A stretch of DNA of 56,831 bases from Pseudomonas brassicacearum subsp. brassicacearum (lineage in GTDB: Bacteria; Pseudomonadota; Gammaproteobacteria; Pseudomonadales; Pseudomonadaceae), in the NCBI RefSeq assembly GCF_008801605.1, contig NZ_VZPJ01000025.1, forward strand, positions 1-56,831. The letters run 5' to 3'. The notes under the pieces were generated by a model that worked only from the letters and a program-made list of their open reading frames with translations, was not told the DNA's origin and made no database searches. Positions 16,353-23,239 of the stretch are shown here, piece after piece; position 1 is the stretch's first letter, and the number at the start of each line of letters is the position of its first letter. Position numbers and translations under genes: made by a program.

Positions 16353-16913
16353 ATGCACCTGATTGACTCATATCTGCCTACGTATCAGTTCAGTGAATTG
16401 CATACCGTGGACATCCCCGTAGCCCCTTCCCATGCCATGGCGGCAATCCTCGCCCACCGCCCCGAAGACGACCGTTTTTTTCGGTATGCAATCAAGCTTC
16501 GCGAACTCCCCATGCGCCTGCTGGGTCGATCTCGGCATGCGGGCGCTGATCAACGCGTTTCATTCGGCATGGATAATTTCACGTTGCTTCAGCGCAACGG
16601 CGACATAGAAGTCGCCTACGGGCTCGCCGGCAAGCTGTGGAAAGCCGACTACGGCCAAGTCGTTGTCGCGGATGCCGAAGCGTTCGAGCTATTCAATGAA
16701 CCGGGGAATGTGAAACTGGTCATCAGTTTCAGCTGCCAGTTGCTGCGACCGGGCCTGACGAGGGTCACCACGCAAACGCGGGTGCATTGCCTCGACGATG
16801 ATGCCTTGCGAAGTTTTACGTCGTATTGGTATTTGATTCGTCCGGTCAGCGGGCTTATCCGTCGACGCATGCTGAAGGCTATTGCGAGGCGTTGCGTAGC
16901 AGGCGCTTTTTAA
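16353..16913 (+). CDS. Conserved hypothetical protein (DUF2867-like)
   Basis: 186 aa, soluble, no signal peptide. The C-terminal half (QLLRPGLTRVTTQTRVHC and YWYLIRPVSGLIRRRML) resembles DUF2867/SRPBCC-like proteins, but this placement is tentative. AAGGAGAGCAAGG precedes ATG 16353. It is the first gene downstream of tRNA-Gly. A 45-bp stretch encoding AYGLAGKLWKADYGQ recurs, diverged, at 18200-18244, implying that a second copy once existed nearby. Function unknown. Confidence 0.7.
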   Translation: MHLIDSYLPTYQFSELHTVDIPVAPSHAMAAILAHRPEDDRFFRYAIKLRELPMRLLGRSRHAGADQRVSFGMDNFTLLQRNGDIEVAYGLAGKLWKADYGQVVVADAEAFELFNEPGNVKLVISFSCQLLRPGLTRVTTQTRVHCLDDDALRSFTSYWYLIRPVSGLIRRRMLKAIARRCVAGAF

Positions 16914-17204
16914 ATTCTTCATCGCAATACAGATCTGTTGTCACCAAGAGACGCTCAAAGTGAAGCCATTGACTGAGGCGGATCTCTGCGTCATGTCATG
17001 TGACGCACATCTCGATTCATCACCTACTAGCTATGCGGAGCGCACCGGCCAATGGGGCCTTGCCACCTCTAGGTTAGAAACACTTGGACAAGGTAAGCAC
17101 GGCGGATTACGTCGTAATTCCCCCTCCCAGCTGTCGCATGCGGTACGGTAAAGCCCGGAGCACAAACGGCAAATCACCAGTCACACGAAGAGGGTCCGCA
17201 TTCA

Positions 17205-17963
17205 GTGCAAGAAGACAAAAGGCTTGGAATGACGGGAGAAGAGCAGGCCATCTGGGATGACGCGATCAGGTTTTCCCGATCAAACAAGAAGGCTATTGGC
17301 AAGCGGCTCACGGATCAGACCAAGTATCCCCCCGAAAAAGAACCTGTTTCGGTTTTCATGGCGGGGTCGCCGGGCGCGGGTAAAACAGAAGCATCTTTAG
17401 CGCTGCTGAACCTTTTCTGTGATACGCCCATCCTACGAATTGATCCAGACGAGCTCAGAAACGAATTTGAAGCGTATCAGGGTGGCAATGCCTGGCTTTT
17501 CCAAGGTGCCGTTTCAATTCTTGTTGAGAAGCTGATTGACCTCGCCCTAGATCGAAAGCAGTCTTTTCTGCTGGATGGGACTCTTTCAAATATAGAGATT
17601 GCGAGGAAAAATGTGCAGCGGTGCCTCGACAAGGGGAGATTTGTACAAATACTCTACGTCTATCAAGATCCTAGGCTTGCTTGGGCCTTTGTAACGGCCC
17701 GTGAGGAAGCCGAAGGACGGAGGATTCGACCTGAGCATTTCATCGACCAATACTTTGCAGCACGTGACGTGGTAAACACACTTAAGCTAGAGTTTGGCAA
17801 GAATCTACATGTCGATCTGCTTGTGAAGCACATTGATAATTCTGGGCGCCTTTACAAGGCTGGCGTTGACAAGATCGACTACCATATCCCCGAGAAGCAT
17901 ACGCGACACGAGCTGATGGCCATGCTTGGGATAAATGACGGAGCAACTCCATGTTTACCATGA
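17205..17963 (+). CDS. Zeta-toxin family P-loop kinase
   Basis: 252 aa. The Walker A motif GSPGAGKTEA is at residues 53-62. The zeta-type segment LRIDPDELRNEF carries the catalytic Asp, followed by FLLDGTLSN and a basic loop RLAWAFVTAREEAEGRR. Zeta toxins phosphorylate UDP-GlcNAc (blocking peptidoglycan synthesis) or other small substrates. GTG 17205 has GAAGAGG upstream; ATG 17229 (MTGEEQ) is an alternative start. No epsilon/PezA-type antitoxin precedes it, and a tiny gene overlaps its stop. The locus looks AT-richer than its surroundings and sits beside tRNA-Gly, which suggests transfer. The 290 bp upstream hold no clear gene. Confidence 0.85.
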   Translation: MQEDKRLGMTGEEQAIWDDAIRFSRSNKKAIGKRLTDQTKYPPEKEPVSVFMAGSPGAGKTEASLALLNLFCDTPILRIDPDELRNEFEAYQGGNAWLFQGAVSILVEKLIDLALDRKQSFLLDGTLSNIEIARKNVQRCLDKGRFVQILYVYQDPRLAWAFVTAREEAEGRRIRPEHFIDQYFAARDVVNTLKLEFGKNLHVDLLVKHIDNSGRLYKAGVDKIDYHIPEKHTRHELMAMLGINDGATPCLP

Positions 17964-18118
17964 AACTCGGATCCACAAAGGAGTCCACGAGCCCATTCGC
18001 AGACTTCATTCGTAATGCGAAATCGGAAGAAAAAAAACGCGTCTACAGTGAAGTGCTGACCGAAGCTACCAAAAAACAGAATGAAGTGATGTTGGCTGCA
18101 CGTGCAAAACAAGCCTGA
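17960..18118 (+). CDS. Small charged protein coupled to the zeta toxin (candidate partner)
   Basis: 52 aa starting MKLGSTKESTSPFADFIRNA, highly charged with a predicted amphipathic helix in the second half (EEKKRVYSEVLTEATKKQNE). ATG 17960 overlaps the toxin stop as ATGA; ATG 17951 is an in-frame alternative. An intrinsic terminator follows 23 bp later, so the two genes form a closed bicistron. No family is recognised. Its position suggests an antitoxin or toxin-binding peptide encoded downstream of the toxin, an inference from context only. Confidence 0.65.
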   Translation: MKLGSTKESTSPFADFIRNAKSEEKKRVYSEVLTEATKKQNEVMLAARAKQA

Positions 18119-18141
18119 TCACGTTACTGGATTCCAAAACT

Positions 18142-18165
18142 GCCCGGCCTAACGCCGGGCTTTTT
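18142..18165 (+). terminator. Intrinsic terminator of the zeta-toxin bicistron
   Basis: GCCCGGC, loop CTAAC, GCCGGGC, then TTTTT. Confidence 0.9.
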
Positions 18166-18199
18166 CATTCTGTCGTTAACCTGCTTTTCACGCTCTGGC

Positions 18200-18244
18200 G
18201 CCTACGGGCTCGTCGGCAAGCTTTGGAAAGCTGACTACGGCCAA
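18200..18244 (+). pseudogene. Fragment of a paralogue of the 16353 gene
   Basis: 45 bp matching 16614-16658 at 42 positions. Two of the three differences are synonymous and one changes Ala to Val. The flanks do not match. It is a relic of a second, diverged copy. Together with the intact gene it brackets the zeta-toxin pair. Confidence 0.75.
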
Positions 18245-18318
18245 CGAGACATTGCACAACCTCAACAACGGGACCGTTGAAGGAAAGATAGACAATAGTA
18301 CTGAGAATAAATGAGTCC

Positions 18319-18408
18319 CGTGGCGAGGGAGCTTGCTCCCGCTTGAGTGCGAAGCGCTCACAAGAGGGGCTGCTGCGCAACCCAGCGGGAGCAAGCTCCC
18401 TCGCCACG
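18319..18408. repeat. REPIN of a second family
   Basis: CGTGGCGAGGGAGCTTGCTC on the left and GAGCAAGCTCCCTCGCCACG on the right, about 90 bp. This GGGAGC/CTCGCC type is distinct from the dominant GTGGGAGCGAGC type in the window. Confidence 0.9.
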
Positions 18409-18449
18409 TATCGCATGTCCCCGGGAGATTTGTAGGCAAAATCCGAAAA

Positions 18450-18690
18450 CTGCGTAGGGGGTGCGCTTAATTGGCTTTTCGGCGAGTTTTCGCCTTGTTG
18501 CCCTTGTCCTTCGATGGCTACTCTCCCAGACGTCGCTGCAAATCAGGCGATCGGGCTTGGAAACCCGTGAGTCAAGCAACCGCGCTTCACGGGAGCTAGA
18601 CAATGCGTACCTCGCAGCAAATCAAATCACATTCAAACCAGCCAAAGCTCAGGCCTCGAACCTACTGTTTCTCGATCGACGGGGGCAGGC
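18450..18690 (+). promoter_or_regulatory. Long structured leader upstream of the DUF3077 gene
   Basis: About 240 bp with no convincing ORF of its own. It contains a perfect 7-bp stem, CCCGTGA (18564-18570) with TCACGGG (18587-18593), and the phrase GGGCTTGGAAACCCGTGAG. I associate similar phrases with leaders of small accessory genes in phage-like islands, from memory only. An in-frame open stretch from 18461 continues into the gene but lacks a start signal. Confidence 0.35.
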
Positions 18691-18691
18691 C

Positions 18692-18991
18692 ATGAACGAA
18701 AACACTGAGCTAAAAACCATCGGCTACACCCCCTTCAACTATTCCGCTGATCGAGCACTGTTCCGTGTCAACGGCGGTGTCCCCATCCAAGAGGCATTGG
18801 AACGAGCGTCAGATCTTTTGCATCTCGCTCACCGGCTTGCCGAAGACGCGGCGTTTGAAAAGAGCACCGACCGATACGCCTGGGCTGCGCACTTTTTGTT
18901 GGAGATGAGCAAGGCGGTGATTGATGACGTTGTGAAGGTCATTACGCCTAGGCCGGCGGCTGAGTCCAAGAAACAATCCGAGGCGCAGTAG
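18692..18991 (+). CDS. DUF3077 family protein
   Basis: 99 aa matching the Pseudomonas DUF3077 pattern: LFRVNGGVPIQEALERASDLLHLAH, then a helix with DRYAWAAHFLLEMSKAVIDDVV. All-helical, cytoplasmic, function unknown. ATG 18692 follows GGGGGCAGG. Members often occur in variable regions. Its helix pattern resembles the DUF6124 protein at 55203-55553. Confidence 0.8.
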   Translation: MNENTELKTIGYTPFNYSADRALFRVNGGVPIQEALERASDLLHLAHRLAEDAAFEKSTDRYAWAAHFLLEMSKAVIDDVVKVITPRPAAESKKQSEAQ

Positions 18992-19045
18992 ATCGACAGT
19001 AAGTCCTGAGCATGGGGACATAGGGAACCCCATCCGATAGGCAGC

Positions 19046-19079
19046 GCTAAGCCCTGCTTCTTTCGCAGCGGGGCTTAGC
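19046..19079. repeat. Hairpin between DUF3077 and the ParD remnant
   Basis: GCTAAGCCC pairs with GGGCTTAGC, with an inner TGC/GCA pair and a small bulge. There is no T-run. It sits 28 bp before the ParD-like ORF. Confidence 0.6.
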
Positions 19080-19106
19080 AATACCGACGTCCCTAGAGGC
19101 TCAAGC

Positions 19107-19274
19107 ATGGGAAGCGTTCGAAAAACTATAACCGTTTCCAATCAGCGCGCTCAGGAACGTAATGCCGAACTGAAGGATATCCGCTCGGCCCTTGAAGACG
19201 GTGAGTCCAGCGGCCCCCCTCGCCCATTCAATCCCGACGCATTCAAACAGCGAATGTTATTAGGACGTGGATAA
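19107..19274 (+). pseudogene. ParD-like antitoxin with internal deletion
   Basis: 55 codons. The N-terminus SVRKTITVSNQ matches the ParD beta-strand. The remainder (RAQERNAELKDIRSALEDG and PFNPDAFKQRML) matches the C-terminal ParE-binding region. About 28 residues between them, holding most of the ribbon-helix-helix helices in full-length ParD, are absent, but the frame is intact. GAGGC precedes the ATG. No parE follows; the next gene is a convergent regulator. It may be a dead remnant or a free ParE-neutralising peptide. Confidence 0.65.
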
Positions 19275-19290
19275 ATCCCCATCGTAAAAA

Positions 19291-19770
19291 CTATTCAGCC
19301 CCAGGCAAATGCCCCAACGGCAACGCCCCCGGCGTCTTCACCGTATTGATCGCAAAGTTACTCCGGATATCGCTGATGCCGGGCAATTTCAACAAATGCC
19401 CCGTGACAAAACGGTCATAAGCCCGCAGGTCCGGCACCACGACTTGCAGTAGAAAATCCGACTCGCCCGATACCAGGAACGCCGAGATCACTTCGGGCAA
19501 TGCCGTCACTGCCTGGCGAAATGCTTCGGCTCGCTCGTCGTTGTGCCGTTCGACCTTGACGCCGACGAAGATCGTCAGCCCGAGGCCCACTTCGTCGCGG
19601 TCCAGGACGGCTTGATAACCGCGAATGACACCGGCTTCTTCAAGCATCCGCACGCGGCGCAAGCAGGGCGACGGGGACAGGCCGATTTCTTCGGCCAGTT
19701 GCACGTTGCTCAGGCGGCCGTCTCGTTGCAGCGCGACGAGGATTTTACGGTCGAAGGCGTCCAGTTTCAT
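19291..19770 (-). CDS. Lrp/AsnC family transcriptional regulator
   Basis: 159 aa. An N-terminal winged helix (DRKILVALQRDGRLSNVQLAEEIGLSPSPCLRRVRMLEEAGVI) precedes a RAM/AsnC ligand-binding domain (VVVPDLRAYDRFVTGHLLKLPGI). It is divergent from the LysE exporter gene at 19915 with a 144-bp gap, the usual arrangement in which the regulator senses an amino acid and controls the exporter. Confidence 0.92.
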   Translation of the reverse strand: MKLDAFDRKILVALQRDGRLSNVQLAEEIGLSPSPCLRRVRMLEEAGVIRGYQAVLDRDEVGLGLTIFVGVKVERHNDERAEAFRQAVTALPEVISAFLVSGESDFLLQVVVPDLRAYDRFVTGHLLKLPGISDIRSNFAINTVKTPGALPLGHLPGAE

Positions 19771-19914
19771 AAGTTGGCATTTTCCGATTGGATGATGCAG
19801 ATACGTGGCAGGTTATGCCAATTCGCGAAGCTTTAGAAGCTGACTTCGCAACCACCTGCCCTGCCTCTCAGCCATAGACTGGGCACTTGCGAATCGTTGA
19901 TGAAGGGGTGTGGC

Positions 19915-20544
19915 ATGGCAGAGCTCGGGTTGTTTTTGATGGCGTTGACGGTGGCGTATCTGTTGCCCGGGCCGGACATGATTCTGCTGCTGCAAACCGG
20001 TGCCCGTCAGGGCAGGGGCGCGGCGCTGGCGACGGCGGTGGGCCTGGGGGTTGCTCGTGGGTGTCATGTTGCATTGGCGGCGTTGGGGCTTTCGGCCTTG
20101 TTCAAGACCGCGCCGTGGACGTTCGATGTCGTGCGTCTGGCCGGGGCGGCCTACTTGTTATGGATCGGTTTTCAATGCCTGCGGACCACCTTGTTGCCGA
20201 ATTTTGAAAACGCCGCTGTCGAGGCCGGAAAGCGGCGTTGGCACCAGGCGATTCGGCGTGGGCTGCTGACCAATCTGCTCAATCCAAAGGCCTTGCTGTT
20301 TTGCTCGGTGCTGTTGCCGCAGTTCATCGATCCACAAGGCGGACCAGTGCTAGGGCAATTCGCGACCCTGGGCGTGGTACTGGTCGGCGTCGGCCTGCTG
20401 TTCGATAGCGCCTATGCGTTGGTGGGTGTCGCACTCGGTCGCTGGCTTCAGCGTTCGCCTTCGGCCCAGCGCGTACAGCAGTGGCTGTTTGGCAGTCTTC
20501 TGATTGGTTTTGCGGTACGGCTGACGTTTGTGCAGCAGTCATAG
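19915..20544 (+). CDS. LysE/RhtB family amino-acid exporter
   Basis: 209 aa with about six membrane segments and the family motif LLPGPDMILLLQTGARQGRG near the N-terminus. NLLNPKALLF is the second conserved segment. AAGGGG lies before ATG 19915; an in-frame ATG 18 bp earlier is less likely. It is divergent from an Lrp-type regulator. Substrate unknown. Confidence 0.9.
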   Translation: MAELGLFLMALTVAYLLPGPDMILLLQTGARQGRGAALATAVGLGVARGCHVALAALGLSALFKTAPWTFDVVRLAGAAYLLWIGFQCLRTTLLPNFENAAVEAGKRRWHQAIRRGLLTNLLNPKALLFCSVLLPQFIDPQGGPVLGQFATLGVVLVGVGLLFDSAYALVGVALGRWLQRSPSAQRVQQWLFGSLLIGFAVRLTFVQQS

Positions 20545-20609
20545 CGACCGTAGTTTCGCGAAGTGGCTCCTGCTATTTGATCTGTAAATCCAGGGCTGCT
20601 TCGCACCCC

Positions 20610-20633
20610 AGCGGGAGCAAGCTCCCTCGCCAC
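20610..20633. repeat. Solo REP of the second family
   Basis: AGCGGGAGCAAGCTCCCTCG then CCAC, matching the right arm of the REPIN at 18319-18408. A degraded left arm may lie around 20560. The rest of 20545-20825 shows only the hicA promoter. Confidence 0.75.
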
Positions 20634-20768
20634 CCAAGCATTTGCCCCCTGTCTCACATCCCGAAATAAACCCACCCTGCCCCTCTGCCGCCCTTGTGCG
20701 ACGCCGCTTCTAGACTTCGTTGCGATGACTGCGCTTACCTGCCGAGGCCACCTTCGATGGTTATAGTG

Positions 20769-20803
20769 TTGATCATTCATTTTCAGTAGGTATAGTACCC
20801 ACC
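20769..20803 (+). promoter_or_regulatory. hicAB promoter and possible operator
   Basis: TTGATC (20769-20774), 16-bp spacer, TATAGT (20791-20796). The -10 lies inside the short palindrome GGTATAGTACC, a plausible autoregulatory site. Confidence 0.5.
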
Positions 20804-20825
20804 AAGCACACCACACGGAGGTGTT

Positions 20826-21077
20826 GTGAATAGCCGATTCTTGATAAGCCAAATCATTGCAGACGGTTGGTATCTGGTGCGGGTTCGGGGCAGCCACCAT
20901 CACTTCAAGCACCCGACCAAGCCGGGATTGGTCACGGTTCCTCATCCGAAGAAGGACCTGCTCAAGAAAACGGCCATCAGTATTTTGCAACAGGCGCTGC
21001 TTCAGCCGACCCGTTGCGCGACGTTCCCGGAGGACGATGAATATGCTTTACCCGATTGCGATTTCCATGGGCGATGA
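20826..21077 (+). CDS. hicA: HicA-type mRNA interferase toxin
   Basis: An 83-codon frame with the HicA core: DGWYLVRVRGSHHHFKHP (catalytic His), then VTVPHPKKDL. HicA is a small double-stranded-RNA-binding-fold ribonuclease. GTG 20826 follows GGAGG. The core normally ends near residue 60, and here the frame continues about 20 residues and overlaps hicB by 41 bp. This could be a natural extension or a frameshift that removed the stop, since a +2 shift would give TGA inside the hicB start region. Confidence 0.85.
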   Translation: MNSRFLISQIIADGWYLVRVRGSHHHFKHPTKPGLVTVPHPKKDLLKKTAISILQQALLQPTRCATFPEDDEYALPDCDFHGR

Positions 21078-21453
21078 CAAGCACGCCTGGGGTGTTGAAG
21101 TACCGGATATTCCCGGATGCTTTTCCGCAGGCGATGACCTGGACGAGGCCATGGCGATGGCGCGTGAGGCCATCGAGGGGCATTTCGAGGTTCTGGCTGA
21201 GGACGGCTCGCCGATTCCTTCGGCCAACACCGTCACCTTGCACGCCGCCAATCCGGCATATGCCGGCTGCACCTGGGCGCTGGTGGACATCGATGTGACC
21301 AAGTACCTGGGCAAGGCGCAGAAACTCAACATCACGTTGCCCGGCTATCTGCTCAATCGTATTGATGAATACGTGTTGCACCATCCTGAAGAGAAGAGCC
21401 GTTCCGGCTTCCTGGCTTCGGCAGCGCTCAAGGTGTTGCAGCAAGGGCGGTGA
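21037..21453 (+). CDS. hicB: HicB-type antitoxin
   Basis: 138 aa. The N-terminal partial RNase H-like HicB domain is LYPIAISMGDDKHAWGVEVP...GCFSAGDDLDEAMAMAREAIEGH. The C-terminal segment from LNITLPGYLLNRIDEYV is a ribbon-helix-helix DNA-binding domain, so this is the long HicB form with its own repressor function. GGAGG sits 6 bp before ATG 21037; ATG 21043 is a second option. Confidence 0.93.
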   Translation: MNMLYPIAISMGDDKHAWGVEVPDIPGCFSAGDDLDEAMAMAREAIEGHFEVLAEDGSPIPSANTVTLHAANPAYAGCTWALVDIDVTKYLGKAQKLNITLPGYLLNRIDEYVLHHPEEKSRSGFLASAALKVLQQGR

Positions 21454-21476
21454 GCAATCAATGCTGGAGAAAAGAG

Positions 21477-21568
21477 CCTGTGGGAGCGAGCCTGCTCGCG
21501 ATAGCGGTACGTCAACACCCTTGATGTTGCTGACCCGACGCCATCGCGAGCAGGCTCGCTCCCACAGG
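21477..21568. repeat. REPIN
   Basis: CCTGTGGGAGCGAGCCTGCT facing AGCAGGCTCGCTCCCACAGG, 24 bp after hicB. Confidence 0.92.
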
Positions 21569-21604
21569 GTTTTGCGACAGCCCATTCGAGGGGTTGCGGG
21601 CTGC

Positions 21605-21751
21605 CTATTTCTTTTCCGCTCCAGACTCTTGCATCTGCACCGAGGACTTGGTGCCATCGGTGTTGTCCTTGGTCTCGTTACCCGAGTTGTCGAAGCAGCC
21701 TTGCAGGGCAAACAAACAGCAGGCAAGGCAAACAGTGCGTGCGAGGTTCAT
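21605..21751 (-). CDS. Small putative lipoprotein
   Basis: 48 aa with a short signal peptide and lipobox ALQGC (Cys19), then a polar tail rich in Asn, Asp, Ser and Lys. ATG 21751 begins MNLARTVCLACC. A frame open to 21796 adds an unlikely N-terminus. No family recognised. Confidence 0.6.
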   Translation of the reverse strand: MNLARTVCLACCLFALQGCFDNSGNETKDNTDGTKSSVQMQESGAEKK

Positions 21752-21927
21752 GGTGGACTCCGAAGCTGAGGGCCTTAAGGAGTGACCCGCCAACACGGCA
21801 ATTGGTTGCGATGATTTTCAGGCTGCACGAAAAACCCTGCCGAACAGCGGCGCCTGAAAATGTAAGCAGAATTTTCACCGTTTCGTTGCTGTCACACCAG
21901 ACAGGTGCATCCATAAGGAACACAGCA

Positions 21928-22332
21928 ATGACCTTCGCAAAAATCGCGCAAAAACTGGCCCTTTGGGCGGGGAGCCCCAAGACGTTTCTGGGGGCCATCG
22001 TGTTGTTGGCGCTCTGGGCCCTCAGCGGACCGCTTTTCGACTTCAATGACACATGGCAACTGATCATCAATACATCAACGACGATCATTACCTTCCTGAT
22101 GGTGTTCCTGATTCAAAACACGCAGAACCGCGATACCGACATATTGCACCTCAAGGTCGATGAGTTATTGCGAGCGACCAAGGAGGCACAGAATGCAATG
22201 CTCGGCCTTGAGTCGCTGGACCTCAAGCAACTGGAGGCGCTGAGAAAGCATTACCAGGCCATGGGTCACGGCGAAGCCAAGAGTCTTGAAGGGCTGGAAG
22301 AAAAGAACAAAGTAGACCTGAACCAGTGCTGA
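21928..22332 (+). CDS. Low-affinity iron permease family protein
   Basis: 134 aa. Two hydrophobic segments (about 16-38 and 48-66) include VLLALWALSGPLF and the family hallmark TIITFLMVFLIQNTQNRD. The C-terminus is a charged helix. This matches the short bacterial family named after yeast low-affinity iron permease, but transport has not been shown for such short members. AAGGAACACAGCA precedes ATG 21928. Confidence 0.85.
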   Translation: MTFAKIAQKLALWAGSPKTFLGAIVLLALWALSGPLFDFNDTWQLIINTSTTIITFLMVFLIQNTQNRDTDILHLKVDELLRATKEAQNAMLGLESLDLKQLEALRKHYQAMGHGEAKSLEGLEEKNKVDLNQC

Positions 22333-22367
22333 CGCAGACGCGCTGGAAGGTTCTCCTTTTGGCGGGC

Positions 22368-22397
22368 AAAAATCAGCCGGGACGCGAACGTCCCGGC
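22368..22397 (-). terminator. Intrinsic terminator
   Basis: GCCGGGACG, loop CGAA, CGTCCCGGC; on the minus strand it is followed by TGATTTTTG. It ends the DUF4142 gene and separates it from the convergent permease gene. Confidence 0.75.
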
Positions 22398-22421
22398 CCT
22401 GAATACAAAAAACGCAGCGGA

Positions 22422-22925
22422 TCAGCGGCTGGCTTGCAGGGCCCTGGCCATTTCGAGATGGGTCTGCAGTTTAGGCAGGGTTTCATCGGCGAAGGCCTTG
22501 ATCTCCGGCACTTCGGTGGTCTGGGCCTCTTGCTGGATCTGCGCGATGGCCTCCTCGGTGGCCTTGACCTGGGTGGCGGCATACGCAGCCTCGAACGACT
22601 CGCCTTCCTTGACCTGCGGCATCAGGGCCTTGGCCTTGTCCGCCACCTCTTCCCGGGGGGCGACAGGCAAGTCGAGCTTCTTGGCGATCTTCGCCAGGTG
22701 TTGATTGGCCGTGGTGCGGTCGTTGATCACCATGATGGTGTAGTCCTTGACCTCCCTGGATTCGGCTTTCCCGTGGGCCATGCGACTTGTCTCTATGTCG
22801 GCCATGCCTTTGGCTGAAGCATCGTTGATGAATTCGGCAGGCGATTGGGCCCAGGCACTGTTGGCGCCCAGGCCCATCAACACGACAACACTGGTGGTGC
22901 GAAAAAAGCTGGCCATACGGCTCAT
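22422..22925 (-). CDS. DUF4142 family periplasmic protein
   Basis: 167 aa with a signal peptide ending NSAWAQS, then a four-helix, ferritin-like DUF4142 domain (AEFINDASAKGMADIETSRMA, SREVKDYTIMVINDRTTANQ). GGAGGG lies before ATG 22925. These proteins are periplasmic and of unknown function. The 314 bp upstream (22926-23239) hold no gene and must include its promoter. Confidence 0.9.
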   Translation of the reverse strand: MSRMASFFRTTSVVVLMGLGANSAWAQSPAEFINDASAKGMADIETSRMAHGKAESREVKDYTIMVINDRTTANQHLAKIAKKLDLPVAPREEVADKAKALMPQVKEGESFEAAYAATQVKATEEAIAQIQQEAQTTEVPEIKAFADETLPKLQTHLEMARALQASR

Positions 22926-23213
22926 GGTCGCGCCCTCCTCTGATGAAAGTTCTGGTGGGTTATCCACCGTTGAATCAGAACCAGCCATGAATACTCAGCG
23001 AGATGTCCGACTCGGCTTTCGACGGTCGTGATGGTGGTTCTCCCACTTCTGCGACCCGCTTCGGACACCTTCGTTCGATCATGAGCAATGTTTGCCAGAT
23101 AAATACCGCTTGGGCCGGGAATGATCCAACCCTCCCTATTCTCGAATGCAGGGCACGCAGAGCCCTTCTTGTATTCGAATTGGATATGGGCTGAAGGTTT
23201 GAGAAAGGTGCTT

Positions 23214-23235
23214 GTGCCACGACGAACGGTGGCAC
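23214..23235 (-). terminator. Possible weak terminator of the diguanylate cyclase gene
   Basis: GTGCCAC and GTGGCAC separated by 8 nt, 5 bp after the cyclase stop. Only a broken pyrimidine run follows on the minus strand. Confidence 0.35.
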
Positions 23236-23239
23236 GCTA

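Noticed and set aside
18461..18691. 77-codon extension of the DUF3077 gene
   Set aside because: No ribosome site at its start and sequence unlike the family; treated as leader.
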